A program made the position numbers and the translations under genes. Positions 39,679 to 48,481 of a stretch of 64,000 nt of DNA are shown here, piece by piece. The notes beneath the pieces were generated by a model, which ran no database searches, was not told the DNA's origin, and saw only the letters and a program-made list of their open reading frames with translations. Each line of letters begins with the position of its first letter. Within the stretch, counting starts at the first letter, position 1. Location of the stretch: positions 62,001 through 126,000 of the forward strand of contig NZ_BMJQ01000013.1 in NCBI RefSeq assembly GCF_014643535.1, given 5' to 3'. This DNA comes from Aliidongia dinghuensis. Its GTDB lineage: Bacteria > Pseudomonadota > Alphaproteobacteria > ATCC43930 > CGMCC-115725.

Positions 39679-40710
39679 ATGCCGGTCAACCATCGCATCA
39701 CACTCGCCGAGCGCCCGGTCAACCGACCGGTGCAGCCGACGGATTTCCGCCTGGAGGAGGCGCCGATCCCGGTGCCCGCGACGGGCGAGGTCCTGTTGCG
39801 CACGCTCTATCTGTCGCTCGATCCCTACATGCGCGGCCGCATGAGCGAGGCCAAGTCCTACGCCCAGCCGGTGCAGATCGGCGAGGTCATGATCGGCGAG
39901 ACGGTGAGCGAGGTCGTGGCATCCAACGACCCGACCTTCGTGCCGGGCGACACGGTCCTCGGCCGTACCGGCTGGCAGGAATACGCGGCGCTGCCGGCCA
40001 AGGGGCTGATCAAGGTCGACGGCAAGGCCGCCCCCCTCTCCTACTATCTGGGCGTGCTCGGCATGCCGGGCATGACCGGCTATTTCGCGCTGCTCGACAT
40101 CGGCCAGCCAAAGCCCGGCGAGACCGTGCTGGTGAGCGCCGCCGCAGGCGCTGTCGGCCAGGTCGTGGGGCAGATCGCGAAGCTCAAGGGCTGCCGCGTG
40201 ATCGGCATCGCCGGCGGCGCCGACAAATGCGCCTATGTGACGAAGGATCTGGGCTTCGACGCGGCGATCGATTATCGCGGCAAGGACGCGACGGCGCTTT
40301 CGGCCGAGATCGCAGCCCTCGCGCCCAATGGCGTCGACGTCTATTTCGACAATGTCGGCGGCGCCATCCACGACGCGGCCATGATGAACGTGGCGCTCCG
40401 GGCCCGGATCATCATCTGCGGCGCGGTCGCGATCTACGACAAGCTCGAAACCCAGGACACAGGTGCCCGCTGGATGCGCACGATCCTCGCCAAGCGCGCG
40501 CGGATGGAAGGGTTCCTCGTGTTCGACTATGATCCGCGCCGGGCCGAGTTCCTGGCCGACATGAGCGCCTGGCTGCGCGGTGGCCTCGTCCACTATCGCG
40601 AGGATGTGACGGAGGGGCTGGCCCGCGCACCTGAAGCCTTCATCGGCATGCTCGCGGGCAAGAATCTCGGCAAGCAGTTGATCCATGTCGCGGATCCGTC
40701 CGGCTCATGA
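39679..40710 (+). CDS. NADP-dependent MDR-family oxidoreductase
   Basis: 343 residues, ATG with GGAGG seven bases upstream. Medium-chain reductase of the leukotriene B4 12-hydroxydehydrogenase/CurA type without zinc: LYLSLDPYMRGRMSEAKSY, GMPGMTGYFALLDIGQPKPG, nucleotide loop VSAAAGAVGQVVGQIAKLKG, DYRGKD, and VYFDNVGGAIHDAAMMN. Such enzymes reduce double bonds of enones or quinones with NADPH. The stop overlaps the start of the following binding-protein gene by ATGA, an unexpected pairing. Confidence 0.88.
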   Translation: MPVNHRITLAERPVNRPVQPTDFRLEEAPIPVPATGEVLLRTLYLSLDPYMRGRMSEAKSYAQPVQIGEVMIGETVSEVVASNDPTFVPGDTVLGRTGWQEYAALPAKGLIKVDGKAAPLSYYLGVLGMPGMTGYFALLDIGQPKPGETVLVSAAAGAVGQVVGQIAKLKGCRVIGIAGGADKCAYVTKDLGFDAAIDYRGKDATALSAEIAALAPNGVDVYFDNVGGAIHDAAMMNVALRARIIICGAVAIYDKLETQDTGARWMRTILAKRARMEGFLVFDYDPRRAEFLADMSAWLRGGLVHYREDVTEGLARAPEAFIGMLAGKNLGKQLIHVADPSGS

Positions 40711-41750
40711 AGTTTGGCCCTATGAAATTCACGCACCTTCTGGCTGTCGCCCTGGCCCTTCTGCCATTGGCCCCATCGGCACGAGCAGGCGATAGACAGG
40801 GGCCGCTCACGGTCTATTCGACCCGGCATCAGGCCGAGGACGCCACGGTCTTCGAGGCTTTCACCAAGGCGACCGGCATCCCGGTCGACGTGGTCGACGA
40901 GGACTTCGACCCGCTGTTCGAGCGGCTGACCAAGGAGGGAGCCAACACCTCGGCCGACCTCATCCTGTCGGTCGGCGCCGCCACGCTCGCGCGCTGCGCC
41001 GATGCGGGCCTCTTGCAGCCGATCACGTCTGCGGCGGCGCTTCAGGCCGTGCCGGCAGCCCTGCGCGACAAGGACGCACGCTGGGTCGGCCTCGCCTACT
41101 GGGCGCGCGTGATCGCCTACCAGAAGGATCGGTTCGCGGCATCCGATCTCGCCAATTACGAGGATCTGACGAACGAGAAATTCCGGGGCCAGATTCTGGT
41201 CCGCTCGGCGACGAGCCCCTATAATGAGGCGCTCGTCGCGTCGATGATCGCGAGCTTGGGCGGGAGTGCGACCGAGGCATGGGCCAAGGGGTTGGTCGCC
41301 AATCTGGCGCGTCCGCCGCAGGGCGGCGACACGAACCAACTGCAGGCCATGGCCGACGGCGAAGGCTCGGTCTCGATCGTCAACACGCGCTACTGGGCCC
41401 GTTTCGCGGCGTCAGACAAGGTCACGGAGCAAGAAGTCGTGAGCAACGTCGGGATCGTCTTTCCCAATCAGGCGAACCGCGGCACTGTGATCGACATCGT
41501 CGGTGCCGGTATCTCGCGCTGGGCGGCTCATCCCCGCTCGGCCGCGAAGCTGCTGGAATTCCTGCTGCAGCCGGACACGCAGAAACTGTTCGCCGCCGCC
41601 AATTTTGAATATCCGGTCGTGGCCGGCGTCGACGCGGCGCCGGTGCTGGCCGGGCTCGGGCGCTTCAAGATCGATGCCTCGGCGGTAGGCGAGCTCGGCA
41701 AGCTCACGCCTGCGGCCGAGGCGGCGATGGCCGCGGCCGGCTGGGAATAG
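40707..41750 (+). CDS. Iron(III)-type ABC transporter substrate-binding protein
   Basis: 347 residues. Signal peptide at about 1-27 (HLLAVALALLPLAPSARAGD). The mature part is the FbpA/AfuA class: LTVYSTRHQAEDATVFEAFT, VDVVDEDFDPLFERL, ADLILSVGAATLARCADAGL, GLAYWARVIAYQKDRF, and the C-terminal VFPNQANRGTVIDIVGAGIS. It would capture iron or a similar ligand in the periplasm. No permease or ATPase gene is adjacent, so it relies on components encoded elsewhere or has another role. It is coupled to the oxidoreductase upstream by ATGA; ATG 40722 is an alternative start. Confidence 0.82.
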   Translation: MKFGPMKFTHLLAVALALLPLAPSARAGDRQGPLTVYSTRHQAEDATVFEAFTKATGIPVDVVDEDFDPLFERLTKEGANTSADLILSVGAATLARCADAGLLQPITSAAALQAVPAALRDKDARWVGLAYWARVIAYQKDRFAASDLANYEDLTNEKFRGQILVRSATSPYNEALVASMIASLGGSATEAWAKGLVANLARPPQGGDTNQLQAMADGEGSVSIVNTRYWARFAASDKVTEQEVVSNVGIVFPNQANRGTVIDIVGAGISRWAAHPRSAAKLLEFLLQPDTQKLFAAANFEYPVVAGVDAAPVLAGLGRFKIDASAVGELGKLTPAAEAAMAAAGWE

Positions 41751-41826
41751 CCGGCGGGGTTAGCCCAAGGAAGTCTCGCGGGTATCGTCGCAAAGCACCT
41801 TGTCTTCGGAACCGGGAGCAGACGAC

Positions 41827-42714
41827 ATGAGCCAGTCGGACGAGGATGACGCGCCGCTTTGCCAAGGTCCCGACCCGTGGCCTCGGCCGCCGAGTTTCGC
41901 GATGCCGCCCGGCGCCACTGACTGCCACGCCCATGTGATCGGCCCGTTCCAGCTGTTCGAGCTGCAGGACGACCGCAGCTACACGCCGCCCGAGGCGCCG
42001 CTCGCCGCCTATCGTAACCTGCTCGACACGCTGGGGCTGGAGCGCGGCGTCGTCGTGCAGCCGAGCGTGTTCGGCACCGACAATGCCTGCACGCTCGATG
42101 CGCTCGCCAAGCACCGCAATCGCCTGCGCGGCATCGCCGTCATCGACCCGAGCATCACGGACAACGCGCTCGCCCGGATGGCCGGCAACGGTATCCGCGG
42201 CGTCCGGCTCAACATGCTGTTCCGCGGCGGCGTCTCGATGGATTACCTGGAAGATCTCGCGAGGCGGATCGAGCGCTTCGGCTGGCATATCCAGCTGCTG
42301 CTCGACTGCCGCACGCTCCCTGCCCTCGCCCCCCGGCTCGCCCGCTTGCCGGTCGACATCGTGATCGACCACATGGGTCACATACCGACCTCGGCGGGCG
42401 TCGACCATCCGGGCTTCAAGCAGCTGCTGCGGCTCGTGCGCGAGGGGCGGACCTGGGTCAAGCTCAGCGGCGCCAACCGCATCTCGGTCGAAGGCCCGCC
42501 CTATCGCGACACGATCCCCTTCGCGCAGGCACTGCTCGACGCCGACCCGACGCGGCTCGTCTGGGGCTCCGACTGGCCCCATGTCGCGATCGACGGCCCC
42601 ATGGCGAACGACGGGGAGCTGCTCGACCTGCTCCAGACCTGGGTGCCGGACGAACGGCAGCGGCATCTGGTGCTGGTCGAGAACCCTGCCCGCCTCTACG
42701 GCTTCGGCGACTGA
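41827..42714 (+). CDS. Metal-dependent hydrolase of the 2-pyrone-4,6-dicarboxylate lactonase type
   Basis: 295 residues from ATG 41827, with GGGAG eight bases upstream. Amidohydrolase-2 fold: PPGATDCHAHVIGPFQLFEL supplies the first metal-site histidines, IDHMGHIPTSAG the mid-barrel histidine, WVKLSGANRIS follows, and RLVWGSDWPHVA gives the final catalytic aspartate. Closest in pattern to LigI-type lactonases of protocatechuate 4,5-cleavage, but the superfamily includes many uncharacterised hydrolases and no aromatic pathway genes are nearby. Product naming is therefore tentative. Confidence 0.75.
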   Translation: MSQSDEDDAPLCQGPDPWPRPPSFAMPPGATDCHAHVIGPFQLFELQDDRSYTPPEAPLAAYRNLLDTLGLERGVVVQPSVFGTDNACTLDALAKHRNRLRGIAVIDPSITDNALARMAGNGIRGVRLNMLFRGGVSMDYLEDLARRIERFGWHIQLLLDCRTLPALAPRLARLPVDIVIDHMGHIPTSAGVDHPGFKQLLRLVREGRTWVKLSGANRISVEGPPYRDTIPFAQALLDADPTRLVWGSDWPHVAIDGPMANDGELLDLLQTWVPDERQRHLVLVENPARLYGFGD

Positions 42715-42716
42715 AC

Positions 42717-43520
42717 TTAGAAGTGATAGGTGACGCCGGTCATGACCGTCGCCTGGTTCTTCGACCGCACGATCGGGCTGTCGGCCGCGTCGCCGACCAG
42801 CACGTCGTCCGCGAGTCGCGTCATGAGCTGCCAATGGTCGTCGAGCGCGTAGCTCACGGTAGTTGCAGCGCCGACGCTCTCGACGCCGCCGCTCGGGTTA
42901 TAGAGACGCTTGCCGGAGCGCGCCGACTGCAGCGCATCGACGCCGAAATAAGTCCGCTCGCGCCGGTTGTCGGCGAGCGTGAGTTCCGGCCCGAACGAGA
43001 CCCTGAGACGTGCTGTCGGGCGCCAGGCATAGGTGCCGGAGACGGTCGCCTCGAAGCCGTCCCGGTTCTGGATGACCGATTCGCGCGGGGCGAGCGCGAA
43101 GGAGAACGGCCCGGTCTCATATTTGAGCACGACCCCGGCCGTCAGCGCCGCCTGGATCGTGCCCAGCCCCTTCAAGTTGCTGTCGGTCGATTCCTTGCGG
43201 CCGCGGTCGTAGCCGATGGTCGGCGTCACCGAGAAGCCATCCGCCCGGAAGACAGTTACGCCCAGGCCTTCGATGCCGAGGCTGACGATGTCGCGGTAGC
43301 TGGCGCTGAAAAAGGGAAGAGGTTCGATCCGGCTGCGGTCGGCACCCTCGTAGTGCGGGATCACCCCGACGCCGCCGCCCAAGGTCAGGTTCCAGACCCG
43401 CCCATGGCCACCGGTCGGGGCCTCGTCGTCCTCCGCCCGCGCCGCCGGGGACAGCACGACGAGGCATCCCGCCATGGCCACGCCCCACCGACCGATTGCT
43501 CCGTTCCTGCCGATTCGCAT
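42717..43520 (-). CDS. MipA/OmpV-family outer membrane protein
   Basis: 267 residues. Signal peptide at about 1-29 (WGVAMAGCLVVLSPAARAED). The rest alternates as beta-strands: NLTLGGGVGVIPHYEGADRS, PLPFFSASYRDIVSLGIEGL, a run of TAGVVLKYETGPFSFALA and TVSGTYAWRPTARLRVSFGP, and the closing YALDDHWQLMTRLADDVLVG ending MTGVTYHF with the C-terminal phenylalanine typical of outer-membrane barrels. MipA links murein hydrolases in E. coli. It is divergent from the two-component genes at 43708, a frequent arrangement implying that they control it. Confidence 0.87.
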   Translation of the reverse strand: MRIGRNGAIGRWGVAMAGCLVVLSPAARAEDDEAPTGGHGRVWNLTLGGGVGVIPHYEGADRSRIEPLPFFSASYRDIVSLGIEGLGVTVFRADGFSVTPTIGYDRGRKESTDSNLKGLGTIQAALTAGVVLKYETGPFSFALAPRESVIQNRDGFEATVSGTYAWRPTARLRVSFGPELTLADNRRERTYFGVDALQSARSGKRLYNPSGGVESVGAATTVSYALDDHWQLMTRLADDVLVGDAADSPIVRSKNQATVMTGVTYHF

Positions 43521-43671
43521 ACTCCAACCCTCCTTCGCTGTTCGAGGGCGGGTCTTTAAGCGAGTGGCGTGTGCCGATGATGTCGGAAGTGCCTGGAAAC
43601 CTGACGAAAGATGAGGCTTTGTAACGAACTATTGCGGGTTGCCGGATAGCAAACTTACGACGCAAATTTAT

Positions 43672-43701
43672 GGTCGGCGTGGTTGGTCGGCTCCCTATAA
43701 T
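43672..43701 (+). promoter_or_regulatory. Promoter and direct repeats before the response regulator
   Basis: TATAAT (43696-43701) is a perfect -10 only seven bases before the ATG at 43708, so the mRNA should be nearly leaderless. GGTCGGC occurs twice (43672-43678 and 43685-43691) at 13-bp spacing in the place of the -35, suggesting a regulator-dependent promoter. Confidence 0.55.
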
Positions 43702-43707
43702 CGTCCC

Positions 43708-44427
43708 ATGAACCGCACTCCCCACATTATGGTCGTGGACGACGACGAGCAGATCTGCTCGCTTCTGTCCAAGTTCCTCGCCCGCTACGACTATCGCGTC
43801 ACCACGGCACGCGACGGCAGGCAGATGTTCCGGACGCTCGAGGTGAGCGCCATCGATCTCATCATTCTCGACCTGATGCTGCCGGGCGACGACGGCTTCG
43901 ACCTCTGCCGCAAGATCCGCGCGAACTCCGCCGTGCCGATCATCATGCTGACCGCGATGCGCGAGGATACCGACCGCATCATCGGGCTCGAGCTCGGCGC
44001 CGACGACTACCTGGGCAAGCCGTTCAACACGCGCGAGCTCCTGGCGCGGGTCAAGGCCGTGCTTCGCCGCAGCACGCTGCGCCAGCGCCCGACCGAGGAG
44101 ATCTCGTCGGGCATGCTGGAGTTCGACGGCTGGAAAGTCGATCTCGCCAAGCGCGAGCTGCGCAATCCGGAGGGCGCGCTCGTGCAGCTGACCGGTGGCG
44201 AATTCGATCTCCTGGTCGCGTTCGCCGACCATGCCGGCCGGGTGCTGACGCGCGACCAGCTGCTCGACATCGCGCGCGGGCGGGCGACCGACGTGTTCGA
44301 CCGGTCGATCGACGTGCAGGTGAGCCGGCTCCGGCGCAAGATCGAGGCGGATCCGAAGGAGCCGACCCTGATCAAGACGGTGCGCAGCGGCGGCTACATC
44401 TTCTCCACCACCGTGACGCGGCACTGA
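43708..44427 (+). CDS. OmpR-family response regulator
   Basis: 239 residues. Receiver domain (5-120): acidic pocket VVDDDEQ (D11-D13), acceptor Asp55 in LIILDLMLPGDDGF, LTAMRE, and KPF with the conserved lysine. C-terminal winged helix (about 140-235): LTGGEFDLLVAFADHAGRVL, then DVFDRSIDVQVSRLRRKIEA and TVRSGGYIFS. It is followed after 1 bp by the histidine kinase. No ribosome site precedes the start, in line with a leaderless message. Likely target: the divergent MipA/OmpV gene. Confidence 0.93.
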   Translation: MNRTPHIMVVDDDEQICSLLSKFLARYDYRVTTARDGRQMFRTLEVSAIDLIILDLMLPGDDGFDLCRKIRANSAVPIIMLTAMREDTDRIIGLELGADDYLGKPFNTRELLARVKAVLRRSTLRQRPTEEISSGMLEFDGWKVDLAKRELRNPEGALVQLTGGEFDLLVAFADHAGRVLTRDQLLDIARGRATDVFDRSIDVQVSRLRRKIEADPKEPTLIKTVRSGGYIFSTTVTRH

Positions 44428-44428
44428 A

Positions 44429-45787
44429 ATGCTGCGACCACGGCTGTTCTGTGACTCGCTGGCGCTCCGGCTGGCGCTCACGGCTCTTGCGACGATCCTC
44501 GTCGCTTCCTTGATCGGTGCGTCCATCACGCTGCTCAACAGCAACCTCGCCCGACCGCCGTTGGAGCACTCGGGGTTGCTGAACGAGGCCGCGGTCGGCC
44601 TGCGCCTGCTCGATGCCGCGCCGCCAGCCGGGCGCCCGGCGCTGGCCGAAGCCGCCAGCACCAGCGATCATTTCTTGCGTTGGTTCCCGACCCTGCCGGA
44701 GGCCTCGGCCGCCACGATAGTCCCGCAGGGTGATGACGGTCCGATCGAGGAATTGCGCCACCTGCTGCATGACCCGACACGCGACATTCGCGTCTTCAAG
44801 CCCAAGGACCTGCCGCCCGACTCGCCCCTGATGTTCCATCACGGCGAGCGCCTGACCTGGGCCCGCAGCGGCGCCATCCGCCTCACCGACGGCAGCTGGG
44901 TGGTCTTCACCGTCGCCCAGCCCAGCTGGGGCCTCTCGCGCTGGGAGCGCCGCATCATTGGCATCCTGATCGTCGTGCTCTCGATCACGCTGGTGACGCT
45001 CGTTTCGACCCGCCTGCTCGCCCGGCCGATCGAGCTGTTCACGACCGCCGCCGAACGGTTCGGCCGCGATCCCAAGGCAGCACCCATCGCCGAGATGGGC
45101 CCGACCGAGCTGCGTCGGGCCGCCCGCGCCTTCAACGGCATGCAGGCGAGCGTGCAGCGCTTCATCGAGGATCGCACCCAGATGGTGGCCGCGATCTCGC
45201 ACGACCTGCGCACGCCCATCACCCGCCTTCGGCTCAGGGCCGAGTTCGTCGAGGACGAGGAGCAGCGCGACCGCATGCTGGGCGACCTTGACCAGATGGC
45301 CGAGATGATCGAGGCCACGCTCGCCTTCGCGCGCGACGATGCGGCGAACGAGCCCATGACCCCGATCGACCTGCCGAGCCTTCTGGAAAGCATGGTCGAC
45401 GAGGCGGTCGACGCCGGCCACGAGGCGAGCTACGCGGGCCCCAGCCGGCGCATCATCCAGGGCCGGCCGGTGGCGCTCCGGCGCGCATTCGGCAACCTGG
45501 TCGACAATGCGATCAAATACGGCGAAGCGGTCGAAATCGCGTTTGCAGACACGGCCGAGGGCTGCCGGATCGCCATCGCCGACCACGGGCCCGGCATCGC
45601 GGCTACCGACCGGGAAAAGGTATTCCAGCCGTTCGTCCGTCTCGAGGCCTCGCGCAACCGCGACACCGGCGGCACCGGCCTCGGCCTGTCGATCGCCCGC
45701 TCGATCATCCGCGGCCACGGCGGCGAGATCGCCCTCACCAACCGCCCCGAAGGCGGCCTGCAGGTGCTGGTCAGCCTGCCGGGGTAG
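44429..45787 (+). CDS. Sensor histidine kinase
   Basis: 452 residues. Membrane helices at about 12-34 (LALTALATILVASLIGASIT) and 175-195 (IIGILIVVLSITLVTLVSTR) flank a periplasmic sensor domain of about 140 residues without a recognised fold. HAMP then DHp domain with MVAAISHDLRTPITRLRLRA (H258), and ATPase domain with FGNLVDNAIKYGEAVEI, DHGPGI and DTGGTGLGLSIARSI. It phosphorylates the regulator encoded directly upstream. The EnvZ-like class fits the MipA/OmpV neighbour. Confidence 0.92.
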   Translation: MLRPRLFCDSLALRLALTALATILVASLIGASITLLNSNLARPPLEHSGLLNEAAVGLRLLDAAPPAGRPALAEAASTSDHFLRWFPTLPEASAATIVPQGDDGPIEELRHLLHDPTRDIRVFKPKDLPPDSPLMFHHGERLTWARSGAIRLTDGSWVVFTVAQPSWGLSRWERRIIGILIVVLSITLVTLVSTRLLARPIELFTTAAERFGRDPKAAPIAEMGPTELRRAARAFNGMQASVQRFIEDRTQMVAAISHDLRTPITRLRLRAEFVEDEEQRDRMLGDLDQMAEMIEATLAFARDDAANEPMTPIDLPSLLESMVDEAVDAGHEASYAGPSRRIIQGRPVALRRAFGNLVDNAIKYGEAVEIAFADTAEGCRIAIADHGPGIAATDREKVFQPFVRLEASRNRDTGGTGLGLSIARSIIRGHGGEIALTNRPEGGLQVLVSLPG

Positions 45788-45798
45788 GGAGTTTCAAG

Positions 45799-45870
45799 CC
45801 CTCGCCCACGCGAGTGGGAGAGGGTGTTTCAGCCGAACGGCCCTCACTCTCCCGCTCACGCGGGCGAGGG
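45799..45870. repeat. REP-like long inverted repeat
   Basis: CCCTCGCCC at 45799-45807 through GGGAGAGGG (to 45824) forms one hairpin. CCCTCACTCTCCCG through GGGCGAGGG (45841-45870) forms a second. The two arms are also complementary to each other over most of their length. This matches the dispersed CCCTC/GAGGG extragenic palindromes of proteobacterial genomes and may also stop convergent transcripts. Confidence 0.7.
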
Positions 45871-45883
45871 ACTCAAACGCCCC

Positions 45884-47026
45884 CTACTTCCCCGCCGTTT
45901 CCGCGTCGGCCGGCTTGCGCAGCAGGAACTCGCGGCCGAGCTTGACGAGCGGCACGCCGTCGTAGGCGACGATGTCGGCCGTCGCATAGGTCTCGGGCCA
46001 TTGGTCGGGCAGGTAGGAGCCGGTGCCGACCACGTCCAGGGGCGCGTTGGCCGCCGCCATCATTCGGCACTTGGCCGGCGAGAAGCCGGAGGAGCCGACG
46101 ATCTTCACCTTCTTGAAGCCGGCCTTGTCGAGCGCCTTGCGGAGCGCCCAGATCGCCGCCGCCGAGACGCCGGTGCCGACCAGGTAGCGCAGCTCCGCCT
46201 CGGTCCGGTAGCCGCGGATCGACTTCGGCGCATGGCGCTCCAGCACCTCGTATGATCGTGCGAGGTCGAGCCCTTCGATGTAGCGGCCGCCGTGGGTGTC
46301 GAGCCGGACCGAGAGCCGGCCGGCCGCCGCGAGCTCCGGGAAGCGCCGGGCGACCGCCAGGGCGTCGGTGATCTCCTGGCCGAAGAAGTCGGCAAGGATG
46401 GTGAGCGGCTCGTCCGGGAAGGTCTCGTGATACATTTCGGCCGCGCGCACGGTCGAACCAGCGTAGCCGATCAGGGCATGCGGCATGGTGCCGAGGCCGC
46501 TCTCCCGGTCGAAATAGTGCGCGGTCTCGGTCGTGGCATTGCCGATGAAGCCGATGGCGCCGACCTCGGCCTTGGCGGCGGCCGAGCCGACCGAAGCGGC
46601 ATAGGCCATCATCTCCGCCATCTCGGCGCCGGCGCAATGGCGCGCGTCCATGGCGATGAACGCGACCTTCGGCAGCTCCTGGCACATGACATAGGCGTTG
46701 TAGGCGGCGACACAGGGCGCGCCCAGCCGCTGCAGATAGAGCGTCTCGAGGTCGATCAGGTGCCGGAGCGGCCCGGTAATGTAGATGAGCGGGTCGCCTG
46801 CGCCGACCCATTCGCCTTCCTTGCGCAAGAGCTCGATCCCGAAGCGGACGCCGCGCTCGCGCGCCGCCTTCTCCAGGAACTCGACGACGAGGCGCGGCGT
46901 CGAGATGACCGGCCGGCGCATGAACACGGCATAGGTCACTTCCTTGTCGCCGAACCGCTCGACCACCTGCTTGGTGCGCAGGAAATAATGGTCGGTCAGC
47001 TTCGGCACATTGGCGAGGTCCGGCAT
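45884..47026 (-). CDS. pncB: Nicotinate phosphoribosyltransferase
   Basis: 380 residues from ATG 47026 (an upstream start at 47068 would overlap the DAHP synthase gene). The enzyme makes nicotinate mononucleotide from nicotinate and PRPP in NAD salvage. Visible: LTDHYFLRTKQVVERFGDKE near the start, AFIAMDARHCAGAEMAEMMA, GFIGNATTETAHYF, GTMPHALIGYAGSTVRAAEM with the conserved histidine region, and SVRLDTHGGRYIEGLDLARS. The DAHP synthase gene ends 43 bp upstream, on the same strand. Confidence 0.92.
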   Translation of the reverse strand: MPDLANVPKLTDHYFLRTKQVVERFGDKEVTYAVFMRRPVISTPRLVVEFLEKAARERGVRFGIELLRKEGEWVGAGDPLIYITGPLRHLIDLETLYLQRLGAPCVAAYNAYVMCQELPKVAFIAMDARHCAGAEMAEMMAYAASVGSAAAKAEVGAIGFIGNATTETAHYFDRESGLGTMPHALIGYAGSTVRAAEMYHETFPDEPLTILADFFGQEITDALAVARRFPELAAAGRLSVRLDTHGGRYIEGLDLARSYEVLERHAPKSIRGYRTEAELRYLVGTGVSAAAIWALRKALDKAGFKKVKIVGSSGFSPAKCRMMAAANAPLDVVGTGSYLPDQWPETYATADIVAYDGVPLVKLGREFLLRKPADAETAGK

Positions 47027-47069
47027 GTGGCTGACCGCTCGCCGACGGCTGCGGGCAGCGTCCGGCATG

Positions 47070-48464
47070 TCAGGACGCCGCCGCCAGCGCCGACCCCGAC
47101 GGCTTGCCCATGGCGAGCCGCCGCGACTTCAATTCTTCCGCCATGAGGAACGCGAGCTCCAGCGACTGGCTGGCGTTGAGCCGCGGGTCGCAATGGGTGT
47201 GATAGCGATCGCCCAAGGAGCTGTCGCTGATCGCCTGGGCGCCGCCGATGCATTCGGTCACTTCCTGGCCGGTCATCTCGAAATGCACGCCGCCGGCCTG
47301 GGTGCCCTCGGCCTGGTGCACGTCGAAGAAGCCGCGCACCTCCTTGATGATCCGGTCGAACGAGCGCGTCTTGTAGCCGGTCGAGGACGTATGCGTGTTG
47401 CCGTGCATCGGGTCGCACACCCAGACGACCTTGCGGCCCTCGCGTTCGACCGCGCGCACGAGTGGCGGCAGCAGCTCCGTCACCTTCTCCGAGCTCATGC
47501 GCGTGATGAGCGAGAGACGGCCGGGCTCGTTCGCCGGATTGAGGATGTCGATCAGGCGCAGGAGGTCGTCGGGGTTGGTCGTGGGGCCGGCCTTGAGCCC
47601 GATCGGGTTCTTGATGCCGCGCGCGAATTCGACATGGGCACCGTCGAGCTGGCGCGTGCGGTCGCCGATCCAGACCAGGTGGGCCGAGCAGTCGTACCAC
47701 TCGCCCGAGGTCGAATCGACGCGGGTCAGCGCCTCTTCGTAGGGCAGGAGCAGCGCCTCGTGCGAGGTGAAGAACTCGGTCTCGCGGATCTGCGGGCTCG
47801 TCGCCGAGGTGAAGCCGCAAGCCGCCATGAAGTCGAGCGTCTCGGTCAGCCGGTCGGCCAGCGCCTGGTAGCGCTCGCCCTGCGGGCTCTTCGCGACGAA
47901 GCCCTGGTTCCAGAGATGGACCTGGTGCAGGTCGGCATAGCCGCCGCTCGCGAACGCGCGCAGCAGGTTGAGCGTCGCCGCCGACTGGCTGTAGGCCTGC
48001 ACCATGCGCTGCGGATCTGGCACGCGCGCGGCCGCGGTGAAGTCCATGCCGTTGATGATGTCGCCGCGGTAGGACGGCAGGCTCACTTCGCCGATCGTCT
48101 CCATGGACGAAGAGCGCGGCTTTGCGAACTGACCGGCGAGGCGCCCGAGCTTCACGACCGGCACGGCCGCGCCGAAGGTGAGCACGACCGCCATCTGCAG
48201 CATGACGCGGAACGTGTCGCGGATATTGTTCGCCCGGAACTCGGCGAAGCTCTCGGCACAGTCGCCGCCCTGCAGCAGGAAGGCCTTGCCCTCGCAGGCG
48301 TCGGCGAGCGCCGTCTTCAGGCGCCGCGCCTCGCCCGCGAACACGAGCGGCGGGAAGTTGCGCAGGAGCCCCTCGACCGACTTCAGCGCATCCCGGTCCG
48401 GATATTCCGGCACCTGGACGATCGGCTGGCCGCGCCAGCTGTCAGGGGACCATTTCTCGGCCAT
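47070..48464 (-). CDS. Class II (plant-type) DAHP synthase
   Basis: 464 residues from ATG 48464. It condenses phosphoenolpyruvate and erythrose 4-phosphate to DAHP, the entry step of aromatic amino acid synthesis. Diagnostic of class II: ALQ-type start SWRGQPIVQVPEYPD, FLLQGGDCAESFAEF (metal cysteine), RLAGQFAKPRSSSMETIG, WIGDRTRQLDGAHVEFARGI, CDPMHGNTHTSSTGYKTRSF, and GVHFEMTGQEVTECIGGAQA. Middle gene of gor, DAHP synthase, pncB. Length agrees with enzymes lacking a separate regulatory domain. Confidence 0.95.
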   Translation of the reverse strand: MAEKWSPDSWRGQPIVQVPEYPDRDALKSVEGLLRNFPPLVFAGEARRLKTALADACEGKAFLLQGGDCAESFAEFRANNIRDTFRVMLQMAVVLTFGAAVPVVKLGRLAGQFAKPRSSSMETIGEVSLPSYRGDIINGMDFTAAARVPDPQRMVQAYSQSAATLNLLRAFASGGYADLHQVHLWNQGFVAKSPQGERYQALADRLTETLDFMAACGFTSATSPQIRETEFFTSHEALLLPYEEALTRVDSTSGEWYDCSAHLVWIGDRTRQLDGAHVEFARGIKNPIGLKAGPTTNPDDLLRLIDILNPANEPGRLSLITRMSSEKVTELLPPLVRAVEREGRKVVWVCDPMHGNTHTSSTGYKTRSFDRIIKEVRGFFDVHQAEGTQAGGVHFEMTGQEVTECIGGAQAISDSSLGDRYHTHCDPRLNASQSLELAFLMAEELKSRRLAMGKPSGSALAAAS

Positions 48465-48481
48465 TTCCGCCTCGTCTCTTG

